A stretch of DNA of 64,000 nucleotides from JAFGXF01 sp963732595 (GTDB lineage Bacteria; Chloroflexota; Anaerolineae; Anaerolineales; Anaerolineaceae), in assembly GCA_963732595.1 (NCBI GenBank), contig CAVSZZ010000002.1, positions 1,240,001 to 1,304,000 of the forward strand, written 5' to 3'. The translations under genes were made by a program, and so were the position numbers. Within the stretch, counting starts at the first letter, position 1. The number at the start of each line of letters is the position of its first letter. The notes beneath the pieces were generated by a model. It saw only the letters and a list, made by a program, of their open reading frames with translations, did not search any database and was not told the DNA's origin. Positions 25,636 through 34,254 of the stretch are shown in pieces.

Positions 25636-26539
25636 TCGTGAATACATCCAGATCGCGGGCAATCGACACATTCGGGAATACACTTGAGGCTTCAGCAAAA
25701 ACATCCTTTTCGCGGTAACGCCGTGATATATGGGTCAGGATCAGCTTGTTGACGCCGGCATTCTGAGCCAATTCGGCTGCCTGGCGGGCGGTCAAGTGGG
25801 CAAATTCCTTTGCCATATCGGCTTCCTCCTCAAGATAGGTGGCTTCAATAACCAAGCCATCCACACCGCGGACATGTTCAACCAGGCTGGCTGTATCACC
25901 CGAATCCCCAACATGCGCCAGACGCGTGCCAGCCAAGAGTGGTCCCAGGACTTCATCCGGGTCGATGTTCCGCCCATCCGGCAGGGTTACCGCTTTACCG
26001 TCCACCAGATCGCGACGAACCGGACCAGGTGGGATATTCAAAGCAGACGCTTTTTCTGGCAGGAAGGCCCGTCGCGAATGCTCCTCAAACAGGTAGCCGA
26101 AATTATCATTTCCGCGGTGTGCGACCGGGAAAGCAGTAATTGAAAAATCATCAGCCTCAAAGAATTTGCCGGGCTTAACTTCGTGAAGCTCGATCGGGAT
26201 GGGAGGTTTAACCCCGCGGAGAACAATACCGAATAGCAAGTCGTGAATACGGTCCAGGGCTGTGCGTCCGCCGTAGATATCCAGATTATCGATGGCTTCC
26301 CATCGCATATAGGTGGACAACAATCCAGCCAGACCCAAGATGTGATCCAGATGTCCATGAGTGATCAGAATCTGGTTGAGGCGTTTGAAACCAATCCCGG
26401 ATTGGAGAATTTGGCGCTGCGTACCCTCGCCGCAATCCACCAGGAAGCGGTATTCGTTATGTTGAATGACTTGGGCTGAAAGGCCGCGCCTGGCAGAAGG
26501 TGCCGACGCGGATGTCCCGAGAAAGATGATCTCGAACAA
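25604..26539 (-). CDS. rnz: Ribonuclease Z
   Basis: 311 residues, usual length. Metallo-beta-lactamase-fold tRNA 3' endonuclease that matures tRNAs lacking encoded CCA. Start 'MFEIIFLGTSASAPSARRG', zinc motif 'THGHLDH' (His and Asp ligands), 'HVGDSGDT', 'THISRRY'. The tRNA genes of this window do not encode CCA, consistent with a need for this enzyme. Convergent with uvrA, overlapping its last 32 bp. Confidence 0.96.
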   Translation of the reverse strand: MFEIIFLGTSASAPSARRGLSAQVIQHNEYRFLVDCGEGTQRQILQSGIGFKRLNQILITHGHLDHILGLAGLLSTYMRWEAIDNLDIYGGRTALDRIHDLLFGIVLRGVKPPIPIELHEVKPGKFFEADDFSITAFPVAHRGNDNFGYLFEEHSRRAFLPEKASALNIPPGPVRRDLVDGKAVTLPDGRNIDPDEVLGPLLAGTRLAHVGDSGDTASLVEHVRGVDGLVIEATYLEEEADMAKEFAHLTARQAAELAQNAGVNKLILTHISRRYREKDVFAEASSVFPNVSIARDLDVFTIKRGDAPDAP

Positions 26540-26545
26540 TGAGTG

Positions 26546-26758
26546 TTATCCGGGCGTGATCGATTTGTTCTTGCCCATGTCAGCGATCATCCTGACCAGG
26601 CCCATGGCGCTCATGCCGATTTTAACACTATCATTGGCAGTGATGTGCGGGGTTGTTTGGGTTTGTTCGGCACGTTTGACAAGCACCATGGCTGCCACGG
26701 CACCGGTAACGGCACCAACGATCGTTCCAATTAAAAGGGTTTTTGTTTTCCAGTTCAT
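26546..26758 (-). CDS. Small membrane-anchored protein (YtxH-like)
   Basis: 70 residues. N-terminal membrane helix ('TLLIGTIVGAVTGAVAAMVLV') followed by a short soluble tail ('KIGMSAMGLVRMIADMG'). Resembles YtxH-type small proteins in layout only. Starts 12 bp after the membrane protein upstream and ends 6 bp before rnz on the same strand, so it is likely co-transcribed with them. Function unknown. Confidence 0.7.
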   Translation of the reverse strand: MNWKTKTLLIGTIVGAVTGAVAAMVLVKRAEQTQTTPHITANDSVKIGMSAMGLVRMIADMGKNKSITPG

Positions 26759-26770
26759 GAATACCTCAGA

Positions 26771-27202
26771 TCAGTCAAGCCTTTGTCGCTTTTTAAATAC
26801 CAATTTCTCACGAATGCGCCCGGCAATAAGAAAAGGCAACATCGCCCGATTGGCCCAGATGGTGATGGAGGCGTTGAGCGTATCCAATTGCATGGATATC
26901 AGGCGCAATCGCGGGATGATCTTCATGAGCTGGCCGGTTCCGGCTATGGCCACCCCGAGGGCTATGATGGTCAGCACGCCGATCAATGCCATCGGCAAGA
27001 TCAACAGGATAATGGCTGCGTTTTGCACCAAGCCGAGGTCTATTGCACTGCTCCCGGTTACCACCAGGGTGGTTACCAAGAGGCCGGCCATGAGCAGCGC
27101 GAACACGATGAGTGGAACCCAAATCTGCCAGAGGGATTGGGTGTGGTGCAGACGATCCGGGATCCGATATTTCTCGTAGCGGTCGGTCGGGTTATCAGAC
27201 AT
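26771..27202 (-). CDS. Hypothetical membrane protein
   Basis: 143 residues. Two hydrophobic segments, about 28-50 ('WVPLIVFALLMAGLLVTTLVV') and 60-90 ('NAAIILLILPMALIGVLTIIALGVAIAG'), then an amphipathic C-terminal half ending in a basic tail. No domain recognised. First gene of a minus-strand group with the YtxH-like gene and rnz. Confidence 0.7.
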   Translation of the reverse strand: MSDNPTDRYEKYRIPDRLHHTQSLWQIWVPLIVFALLMAGLLVTTLVVTGSSAIDLGLVQNAAIILLILPMALIGVLTIIALGVAIAGTGQLMKIIPRLRLISMQLDTLNASITIWANRAMLPFLIAGRIREKLVFKKRQRLD

Positions 27203-27224
27203 GAAGATATTGTAGCATATTCAT

Positions 27225-27458
27225 TCAGATACCCATGCGTGTGGCCAGAGAACTCCGGTATTTATCCAGCGAGAGTGGTTGCCGTGCCAAACCACATTGC
27301 ATGGCTACTTCTGCAACTGCTGAGGTCTCACTGAAATATAAATGCTTGCCTTGCGTTTTTTGGCGGCGGCGGTGATCTTGATCATGACAATCGTCCCTCC
27401 CGGTTCATTGTTATTGATATGAAACACCCGATTTTTGATGTTTTATTGGCATTATCAT
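27225..27458 (-). pseudogene. Small conserved-looking gene broken by about three apparent one-base insertions
   Basis: No single frame is open, but joining frames gives a smooth protein of about 75 residues: 'MIMPIK' from ATG 27458, then 'NRVFHINNNEPGGTIVMIKITAAA', then 'KNARQA', then 'LYFSETSAVAEVAMQCGLARQPL' to a stop at 27225. Each junction needs one base to be skipped, the same direction as all other breaks in this window, and one lies in an A6 run. The protein is not recognised. It precedes the membrane protein group on the same strand. Could be a real gene hidden by sequence errors, or decayed. Confidence 0.4.
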
Positions 27459-27459
27459 G

Positions 27460-27590
27460 TATAATAGTTGCAGTTGTAAATTACCGGAAAGATCCGGATT
27501 TGGACCGGGATGGCCCGGGCAAAATATATTGAATGATAATGGACCGTGCCACTGGAATAGGCACACAGCGAGACGCAAGCTGGTTCTTTT
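27460..27590 (+). ncRNA. Candidate structured RNA upstream of recX (four consecutive hairpins)
   Basis: A TATAAT at 27460-27465 would start transcription near 27472. Four hairpins follow in a row: CCGG 27484-27487/27494-27497; CCGGG 27505-27509 with CCCGG 27514-27518; GTGCC 27546-27550 with GGCAC 27560-27564; CAGC 27566-27569 with GCTG 27579-27582, the last followed by GTTCTTTT. No open reading frame fits. It may be a small RNA with its own terminator or a leader of recX; it matches no family I can name. Confidence 0.35.
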
Positions 27591-27845
27591 GATGGTTGTT
27601 TGACAGATGAGTATTGAGATAATACCCGATGGTTATTATGATCTATGTTGTTAGAAAAGGTTTGTATTTTTCATCGGGTCTGCCATTTTGACCATCCTGT
27701 AAATCCATTATGGGACGTTGGTAGTATCAATAGCCTGAAATACAATATTTTGTAGATCGCCAGGCGATTGAGCGTCCTGATTTCAATTACCATTGCCACA
27801 GCCTTCCCCGGTGTATGAGGTGGACGGCTGTTGCTGTTTAATAAC
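27591..27845 (+). other. AT-rich intergenic segment before recX
   Basis: About 255 bp with no gene seen. It is AT-rich, has no long inverted repeat and no evident promoter, and separates the structured RNA candidate from recX. Confidence 0.5.
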
Positions 27846-28487
27846 ATGGGACGCGTCGTTACTGCTCTGGAGGCTCAAAAGCGCAACCCGAACCGGGTGA
27901 ATGTGCACTTGGATGGTGGCTACGCTTTCAGTCTCTCACGGATAGTGGCGGCCTGGTTATCTGTCGGGCGTGATCTAAGCGACCCGGAGATTGATAAACT
28001 GCATCAGGAAGAGAGCTTCGAACAAGCTGGCCAGGTAGCCCAAAAATACATATCCTATAAGCCGCGCACGTCAGCTGAAGTTCGAAAACGATTGCAGGAA
28101 GCACAAATTCCTGAATCCGCGATTGAGCATACCATCTCACGGTTTACCCAAAACGGATTGATCAATGACGAGCAGTTTGCCCGCGATTGGGTCGGAGACC
28201 GCCAGGTTTTTCATCCACGCAGCGCCCGCCAGATGGATTATGAGTTACGGCGGAAAGGTATCCCGCGCGAGAAGATCGAGGCAGCTCTGGCAGAAGTTAT
28301 CGATGATGACCAGATGGCCTACCAGCTCGCAAGTCAAAAGATCAACCGGTATGACAGCCTGGATTTCAATGAATTCAGAAGCAGGCTAGGTGGAATGCTC
28401 TCGCGACGCGGATTTTCATATGAGACCGTGAAGCGGGTAGTCAACCGTCTGTGGTCTGAACGAAAAGCCGGCATAACACAAGAATAA
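27846..28487 (+). CDS. recX: Regulatory protein RecX
   Basis: 213 residues. Three-helix repeats typical of RecX: 'ALEAQKRNPNRVNVHLDGGYAFSLS' N-terminal strand region, 'YKPRTSAEVRKRLQE', 'FTQNGLINDEQFARDWV', 'YELRRKGIPREKIEAAL', 'LSRRGFSYETVKRVVNRLW'. RecX binds RecA filaments and limits recombination. recA is not adjacent here. The next gene (rny) begins 10 bp after its stop. ATG 27846 gives the standard start; a TTG at 27831 is in frame. Confidence 0.92.
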   Translation: MGRVVTALEAQKRNPNRVNVHLDGGYAFSLSRIVAAWLSVGRDLSDPEIDKLHQEESFEQAGQVAQKYISYKPRTSAEVRKRLQEAQIPESAIEHTISRFTQNGLINDEQFARDWVGDRQVFHPRSARQMDYELRRKGIPREKIEAALAEVIDDDQMAYQLASQKINRYDSLDFNEFRSRLGGMLSRRGFSYETVKRVVNRLWSERKAGITQE

Positions 28488-28497
28488 AGGATGCAAT

Positions 28498-30022
28498 ATG
28501 GGAAATAATCTCGTAATACTGATCATCGTATGTGTTGTATCAATCGCCATCGGCTATATTATCAGCAGCGTCGATGGCACAGCGCAAGTCGAAAGAAGAG
28601 CAAGCCAAACTGGACTCAAAGGTTCAAAAAGCCCAGGAGGAAGCCCGCACAATCGAATTGCAGGCCAAGGATAATGCCCTCAAGGTCATGCAATCGGCAG
28701 AGGCCGAAAATGCACGCCGGAGAGGTGAACTGAGCCGTGAAGATGACCGCCTTCAAAAACGACGCACCGAACTGGATCACCGCTTTGAGCGACTCGAACA
28801 GCGGGAGCAGAATCTCAACAAACGACAGAGTGCACTCGATAAGCGTACCAATGATGTAGAAAAGATGTACACAGATCAGGTGGCCGAATTGCAGCGCATC
28901 GCTGAAATGACCAGCGAGGAAGCCCGCAATGTCCTGTTGGTGGAAGTTGAAAAAGAGGCCCGCTCGGATATGGCTCGTATCATCCGCCAGATCGAGAACG
29001 AAGCCCGCGAAGAAGGGGAGAATCGAGCCCGTGCGCTCGTGGCAGATGCGATTCAGCGGGTTGCATCGGATCAGGTGGCAGAGGTGACAACCTCTGTGGT
29101 TACTTTACCCAACGAGGAAATGAAAGGGCGCATCGTGGGCCGTAATGGTCGTAATATTCGCGCCTTTGAGCAGGCTGCTGGTGTAGATGTGATTGTAGAT
29201 GATACTCCGGAAGCAGTCACGGTATCCTGTTTCGATTCCGTAAGGCGTGAAATTGCCAGGCGTGCCCTGGCCCGTCTGATCCAGGATGGACGCATCCATC
29301 CAGCTTACATAGAAAAAGTGCTCGCCGATGAAACGATTGCTGTCGAGAAGGACCTCGCCAAAGCTGGTGAGGAAGCAGTCTTCGAAGCGGGCGTGGCAGG
29401 CTTGCATCCCGAGATCACTAAAATGCTCGGTCGTTTAAAATATCGTACATCCTACGGACAGAATCAGCTGGCCCATGCAGTTGAGGTTGCCAAGCTGGCA
29501 GCGGTCATCGCTGCTGAACTGGGTGCGGATGTGGAAGTCTCCAAGACAGGTGCACTGCTGCACGACCTGGGCAAGGCCATGGATCACAATACCGAGGGTA
29601 CGCATGCCATGTTGGGTGCAGAATATGCCAAACGCTATGGTGTAAATGCCAAGGTGGTTAACGTGATCGCCTCGCACCATCATGAGGTTGATCAGGAAAG
29701 TGTTGAGGCCATCGTCGTTGAAGCTGCAGATGCCATCTCAGGGGCACGACCCGGAGCTCGACGGGAAGATCTGGAACAGTACCTCAAACGGCTCAGGGCT
29801 CTGGAAGAGATTGCCAATTCATTTAAGGGAGTCAGCCAGAGTTATGCCATCCAGGCTGGGCGTGAGGTGCGCATCATCGTAAAACCGGAAGAGATTGATG
29901 ACCTGGCATCCGCCCGATTGGCCCGTGACATTGCCAAGAAGGTTGAGGAAACCATGCAGTATCCCGGCCAGATCAAGGTAACGGTCATTCGAGAGATGCG
30001 TGCAATCGAATTCGCCAAGTAG
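28498..30022 (+). CDS. rny: Ribonuclease Y (one apparent frameshift after the membrane anchor)
   Basis: Endoribonuclease that starts mRNA decay at the membrane. The main frame carries the coiled coil (to about residue 170), a KH domain ('MKGRIVGRNGRNIRAFEQAAGVDVIVDD'), and an HD domain ('QNQLAHAVEVAKLA', 'LLHDLGKAMD', 'ASHHHEV'). RNase Y needs an N-terminal membrane helix; in this frame none is present. It is found upstream in another frame: ATG 28498 encodes 'MGNNLVILIIVCVVSIAIGY', a perfect anchor. The two frames join between about 28560 and 28600 by dropping one base, so an extra base is likely. Follows recX by 10 bp. Terminator at 30046. Confidence 0.94.
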
Positions 30023-30045
30023 CGAGACAGGTTGAATCTGATTCG

Positions 30046-30078
30046 ATGGGCGAGGATTCCCTCGCCCATTATTATTTT
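30046..30078 (+). terminator. Rho-independent terminator after rny
   Basis: ATGGGCGAGG (30046-30055) pairs fully with CCTCGCCCAT (30060-30069) around ATTC, followed by TATTATTTT. Confidence 0.9.
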
Positions 30079-30090
30079 AAAAATGGATTA

Positions 30091-30724
30091 TTACGAACGC
30101 TCGTCGCCGACAGTGGTTTCCGGCCCGTGCCCGGGACACAATCGTGTTCCATCCGGGAAACTCAAAATTTTAGTGTGGATGCTATGCAATAATTGAGAAT
30201 AGTTTCCGCCCGGCAAATCTGTTCGTCCGATACCACACGCAAAAATTATATCTCCGCAGATGATTGCTTGAGTGTCTGGAATGGAGAACACCACGTGTCC
30301 AGGACTGTGGCCTGGTGTATCAATAACGTCGATGTGAACCCCGCCAACAGAGAGACGCTCACCACCAACTAAAAAGTGGTTCGGATCGGGTAACGGGTCC
30401 AATTTAAAGCCATATGCCGGTGCATTGCCACGTGCCCTCCACAGATCCAAGTCTGATGGGTGAAGCCCAACGATGGGATTATCGGGGAAAGCTTTTCAGC
30501 ATATCATTCACCCCGGCTATATGATCGAAATGCGCATGCGTGAGCAGGATACCTCGTAAATATAGTTGGTGCTCATGGATGTACAGGGTCAAGGAGTGAA
30601 TATCAAATGATGGGTCAATGATCATCGTTTCGGCGCTGGCAGGATCCGTTACAAGGTAAGTATTGTTATCAAGAGGGCCTGTTGTAAATGTAATTAGCTC
30701 AACAGTATTTAAAGAGGGATTCAT
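30091..30724 (-). CDS. MBL-fold metallohydrolase, glyoxalase II-like (one apparent frameshift)
   Basis: About 210 residues when two frames are joined. The first part has 'PLDNNTYLVTD', 'IIDPSFD' and the zinc motif 'THAHFDH'; the second has 'HIDVIDTPGHSPGHVVFSI' (next ligand His), 'ICGDIIFACGIGRTDLPGGN' (bridging Asp) and 'LCPGHGPETTVGDE' (last His). A homopolymer at 30484-30487 (four G on plus) breaks the frame; with three, the sequence reads through as 'SFPDNPIVGLHPSDLDLW'. Family enzymes hydrolyse thioesters or similar; the substrate is open. Start ATG 30724; a GTG at 30736 is in frame. Confidence 0.85.
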
Positions 30725-30955
30725 TTTCAGACTCACTTTATGGATTACTGGATTGAAATAGGATAAATCAAAGTGAAGATGTCTTTCAATAATATTCGTA
30801 TTCAGTATGAGCCGGTCCGATTAATATTGTATTCCGGATAAGCAGAAATAAACGGATTCAATTGTGAAGCAACGACCTCCTCCTCGTTCTGACAAAGAGG
30901 ATCTTATGGATGATGTTCCACCTCCTGGAATCCAAGCGACCCTCCAGAAGGTTTT

Positions 30956-32083
30956 TTATTGGGGCTTTTTCCAACGTATTAGCATGAAATAACCATTGAC
31001 CATTAGCATGATCAGAATCATGATCATGCTGCTCGCAAATAGCATTTCTGGATTTAGATCATATATTAACCCGGCTGCCAGTGGCGCCAGAATAATGGCT
31101 GAGCTATTGATGGTTTCAAGATATCCAAATGCTCTTCCGACATCCGCCGCATGGATCAATTTCCGTGCATATGCCACCAGCATGATTCGTGTCAGTCGAT
31201 AACCCCCCAGCAGGAAATATCCCAGACCGAACCAGACCGGTTGTTTGCTGTGCCAAAATAAAAGCATTGAAAGGATAACGAGCAGTTGACCGATTAGGTA
31301 ACCATATACGGCATTGAATCTGCCGAGACTTAGAATGATGATGGCATTCCCAAGATTGCCCACTGACCCCATCTGGCCGATGCGACCCAACTCAAGCAGT
31401 TTTTGATTCTGGAGGTAATTTGGAATGAATGGCTGTGGAAGATATAGAACGAAGATCGTAATAGCAACAAGTGGTAGCAATGCCATGAAACGTGGGTTTT
31501 TGTGGAGTTTTGGGCGTGTGTGCTTTTCTGGATCGCTCACCACAGGAATTGTTCGCAGGAAAAAGACCATCACTGTGGATATCACGAAGATGCCCGAGGA
31601 AATCAAATATATTTGTTTGATGCCGGAGTTTTGCGCGATCGCTCCCCCGATTAACGGGCCGAGAACTGCGCCGGAATTAAATCCACCAGATACGAATGTC
31701 AATGCACGTTCTGCAGTCAGGTTACCCTTTACCTGTGTGATGTAGGTATTCATCGGTGTGACACCAAAGGCTGTAAAACCATAGAACACCACACCGATAA
31801 TAAATACCTCAAGCGAACCGGCCAAGGCCATGACGACACAAGCAATCACTCCCAGTGCCCAAGATAGACGCAGTATCGGTCGTGCACCGATGCGGTCTGC
31901 CAGGATACCAGCCGGGATTTGGGTAACCATAATCGATACACCCCAGACAGCATACACCAGACCGATCGTTTTAGGATCTGCGCCCCATTGTTGCAGATAG
32001 ATCGCTTGAAAGTACATGAACATTCCCTCTCCGATTCCCCAGGTGAAGAGGGAGATGATCATAAAGATCAGGTCACGGGTCAT
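30956..32083 (-). CDS. MFS transporter
   Basis: 375 residues, about 11-12 membrane helices. 'WGIGEGMFMYFQAIYLQQWGADPKTIGLVYAVWG' at the start, the MFS A motif 'GILADRIGARPIL' after helix 2, and 'GFTAFGVTPMNTYITQVKG'. Shorter than most MFS proteins but with both six-helix bundles apparent. Its start overlaps the stop of the esterase gene by 4 bp (ATGA), suggesting one operon. Substrate unknown. Confidence 0.88.
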   Translation of the reverse strand: MTRDLIFMIISLFTWGIGEGMFMYFQAIYLQQWGADPKTIGLVYAVWGVSIMVTQIPAGILADRIGARPILRLSWALGVIACVVMALAGSLEVFIIGVVFYGFTAFGVTPMNTYITQVKGNLTAERALTFVSGGFNSGAVLGPLIGGAIAQNSGIKQIYLISSGIFVISTVMVFFLRTIPVVSDPEKHTRPKLHKNPRFMALLPLVAITIFVLYLPQPFIPNYLQNQKLLELGRIGQMGSVGNLGNAIIILSLGRFNAVYGYLIGQLLVILSMLLFWHSKQPVWFGLGYFLLGGYRLTRIMLVAYARKLIHAADVGRAFGYLETINSSAIILAPLAAGLIYDLNPEMLFASSMIMILIMLMVNGYFMLIRWKKPQ

Positions 32084-32841
32084 TTCAGTTTATTTACCCT
32101 GCGGATAAAATCTATCGTGGATTTGAATACCAGTTCACGGTCCGGTTCGCGCACGATCACATGACCACTACGCTCTACAGAAAACATGGTTTTATCGCCA
32201 GTTCCTAGTTCCTGATAGATCCTGTCCATGTTTATAAAGGGAACCCCCTTGTCAATCTTAGAATGAACCAGCAATACCGGGACTTCGATACCAGCCAGCC
32301 CGGCACGCATTTCCGCGAGAAGTTCTTTAAGTTGCAGGATCGCAGCACTTGGGTAATAAGGGTAATCAGCATGATCTCTGGCGGCTTCAGGATTCTGCCA
32401 ATCTGGTTGCCCCTTGCCCACATTGCGAATAACGTAGGAGAGTGGTTTGAGGAACGGCAGGCGCCAATCCGGGGGCATACTGAAAGGTGTCGATATCGCA
32501 ACTGCCCCATCGATCTGATAACGGCTGGCAGCGATCAGGCTCAGCGCGCCACCCATCGAAAGCCCAACCGTGTAGATCTTGTTGCATGCTCCACGCAACA
32601 GGTTGATACCGTCTTCCACCGATACGACCCAATCCTGCCAGTGCGAACGGCGCATGTCCTCCGGGTCGGTGGCATGTCCTGACAGGCGGATTCCAAGGAC
32701 CGTGAATCCTTTTTTTGACAAGAATTCACCCATCCAGAGCATTTCACGAGGCGTGCCAGAGAAACCATGGATCAGCAGGCACCCGGTGGGACCGCCTGGA
32801 AAGTAAAAAGGTTCAGCACCCGACATGATCATTTTTTTCAT
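32080..32841 (-). CDS. Alpha/beta hydrolase (carboxylesterase / monoacylglycerol lipase-like)
   Basis: 253 residues. 'CLLIHGFSGTPREM' (oxyanion-hole HGF), nucleophile elbow 'GLSMGG', acid in 'LLVHSKIDKGVPF' and catalytic His in 'ERSGHVIVREPDRE' give a complete triad. Close in style to bacterial carboxylesterase Est30 and monoacylglycerol lipases. Operon with the downstream MFS gene (4-bp overlap) and probably with the upstream M24 peptidase gene (11-bp gap). Confidence 0.92.
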   Translation of the reverse strand: MKKMIMSGAEPFYFPGGPTGCLLIHGFSGTPREMLWMGEFLSKKGFTVLGIRLSGHATDPEDMRRSHWQDWVVSVEDGINLLRGACNKIYTVGLSMGGALSLIAASRYQIDGAVAISTPFSMPPDWRLPFLKPLSYVIRNVGKGQPDWQNPEAARDHADYPYYPSAAILQLKELLAEMRAGLAGIEVPVLLVHSKIDKGVPFINMDRIYQELGTGDKTMFSVERSGHVIVREPDRELVFKSTIDFIRRVNKLK

Positions 32842-32852
32842 TTGGGCTTAAA

Positions 32853-33956
32853 TTAATCCAATATTTGAATTTCACGTGGCATATTACTGAGACAATCGCA
32901 TCCCTTTTGAGTGACAACAACATTATCTTCAATACGAATGCCACCCCGACCGGGAAGGTATACGCCCGGTTCGATGGTGAAGGTCATTCCGGCCTCAAGT
33001 TGAAGTTCGTTCTCCTTATATAGGTAGGGGTGCTCATGCACTTCAAGGCCAAGTCCGTGTCCAGTTCGGTGGGTGAATTGTGGGCCATACCCGGCTTTAA
33101 CGATCACCTCACGTGCGGTAATATCCACCACGCCTGCTGCGATGCCCGGTTTGACCGCTTCCTGTGCTGCCAGGTTTGCATTTTGAACGGTTTTTCCGAT
33201 CTTATCGAATTCAGGGTCGATCGGGGCGATTGAAAATGTGCGTGTCAGGTCGGAGCAATATCCCTGGTAAGCGGCTCCCCAGTCGATTACCAGCATGTCC
33301 CCAGCCTGCAGGGTGCGATCGGTTGGCACTGCGTGCGGATTGGCACTATTGGGACCACTCGCGACTGCCGCGGCAAACGGAAGTTCACTGTCTGAGCCTG
33401 CCCGTATTAGTTGGAGGGCTAACTCGCTGGCTACTTCACGTTCGTCGACGCCAGGTTTGATAACAGACAATGTGCTCAACAAAGCGGTCTGGGCGATATC
33501 CACTGCTTTCTTCATGGCTGCAACTTCAACCTGATCTTTTTTCATGCGAACGATTGCCAGAGCACTCTCTGCACTTTGGATTTGAGCATGGGTCACGCCT
33601 GCTTCCAAAAAGCGTAATTCAAGCACCCGCAAGCGGGTGGGTTCTATCCCGATCGTTCTTCCATTCAAGGCCAGGTGATTGCAGGCTCGTAAGATGACAG
33701 AATTCCAGGTTGCAGGATCCTCAGCATATGGGAACAGATCATAGCCGGCAGATGGATCGATCTTTGATGCTTCCAGCTCGGGAAGTACCAGGACGGCTGG
33801 TTTTCCGGGCTGATACATGAAAACGACGGGACGTTCGAATAAATGAAAATGCAAGCCGGTCAGGTGGATCAGACTCGGAGATGGATTAAGTACCAAGGCA
33901 TCCAACCCTGCTTTTTGTAAACATGAATCAAGGGTATCGAAACGTGTCCGGTTCAT
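32853..33956 (-). CDS. M24-family Xaa-Pro peptidase
   Basis: 367 residues. N-terminal creatinase-like domain ('LDALVLNPSPSLIHLTGLHFH') and C-terminal pita-bread catalytic domain with all metal ligands: Asp in 'VIDWGAAYQGYCSDLTRTF', His in 'FTHRTGHGLGLEVHE', Glu in 'MTFTIEPGVYLP' and Glu in 'GIRIEDNVVVT'. A cytosolic proline dipeptidase or aminopeptidase P-like enzyme. First gene of the minus-strand group that includes the esterase and MFS genes. Confidence 0.94.
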   Translation of the reverse strand: MNRTRFDTLDSCLQKAGLDALVLNPSPSLIHLTGLHFHLFERPVVFMYQPGKPAVLVLPELEASKIDPSAGYDLFPYAEDPATWNSVILRACNHLALNGRTIGIEPTRLRVLELRFLEAGVTHAQIQSAESALAIVRMKKDQVEVAAMKKAVDIAQTALLSTLSVIKPGVDEREVASELALQLIRAGSDSELPFAAAVASGPNSANPHAVPTDRTLQAGDMLVIDWGAAYQGYCSDLTRTFSIAPIDPEFDKIGKTVQNANLAAQEAVKPGIAAGVVDITAREVIVKAGYGPQFTHRTGHGLGLEVHEHPYLYKENELQLEAGMTFTIEPGVYLPGRGGIRIEDNVVVTQKGCDCLSNMPREIQILD

Positions 33957-34254
33957 ATGGCAGCCTTTCAGGCGGGTAGGGATATCAAGGCATAATTATA
34001 AATCCAACCGCTTCCGGTGTCTTGGATGGAAACAGGTAAACATGTGAGTGTACATCCCGCGGCGAATACAATGTGTTTAACGTTTGATTGGATTGAAATA
34101 TCGTTTGCTGCTTTGATGAATTCAAGGTTTATAAGCTTTTCTCATACCCCGTCGGTTTTGATGATAAGATTCCATTGGACGCGCTGGTGTGAGATTTTCC
34201 CTCAGCGTCCGTATATCAAGGAGGCACACAATTTTAATAAGATTTAAAACCCTG
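33957..34254 (+). promoter_or_regulatory. Leader region of the polytopic membrane protein with hairpin and isolated Shine-Dalgarno
   Basis: Intergenic ~300 bp. Near its end a hairpin pairs GGACGC (about 34177-34182) with GCGTCC (about 34206-34211), just before a strong AAGGAGG (34218-34224). Seven nucleotides after this SD comes an in-frame ATT (34231); the first in-frame ATG is 34255, too far for this SD. Nothing else recognised in the rest. Confidence 0.45.

Noticed and set aside
26466..27179. Long plus-strand open frame of 237 codons
   Set aside because: It is antisense to three minus-strand genes (the rnz end, 26546-26758 and 26771-27202), which have better start sites and membrane-protein character.
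30864..30992. Possible 42-residue plus-strand ORF (GTG start, 'VPPPGIQATLQKVF')
   Set aside because: Composition is somewhat protein-like, but there is no Shine-Dalgarno, it runs into the convergent MFS gene, and no homologue is recognised.
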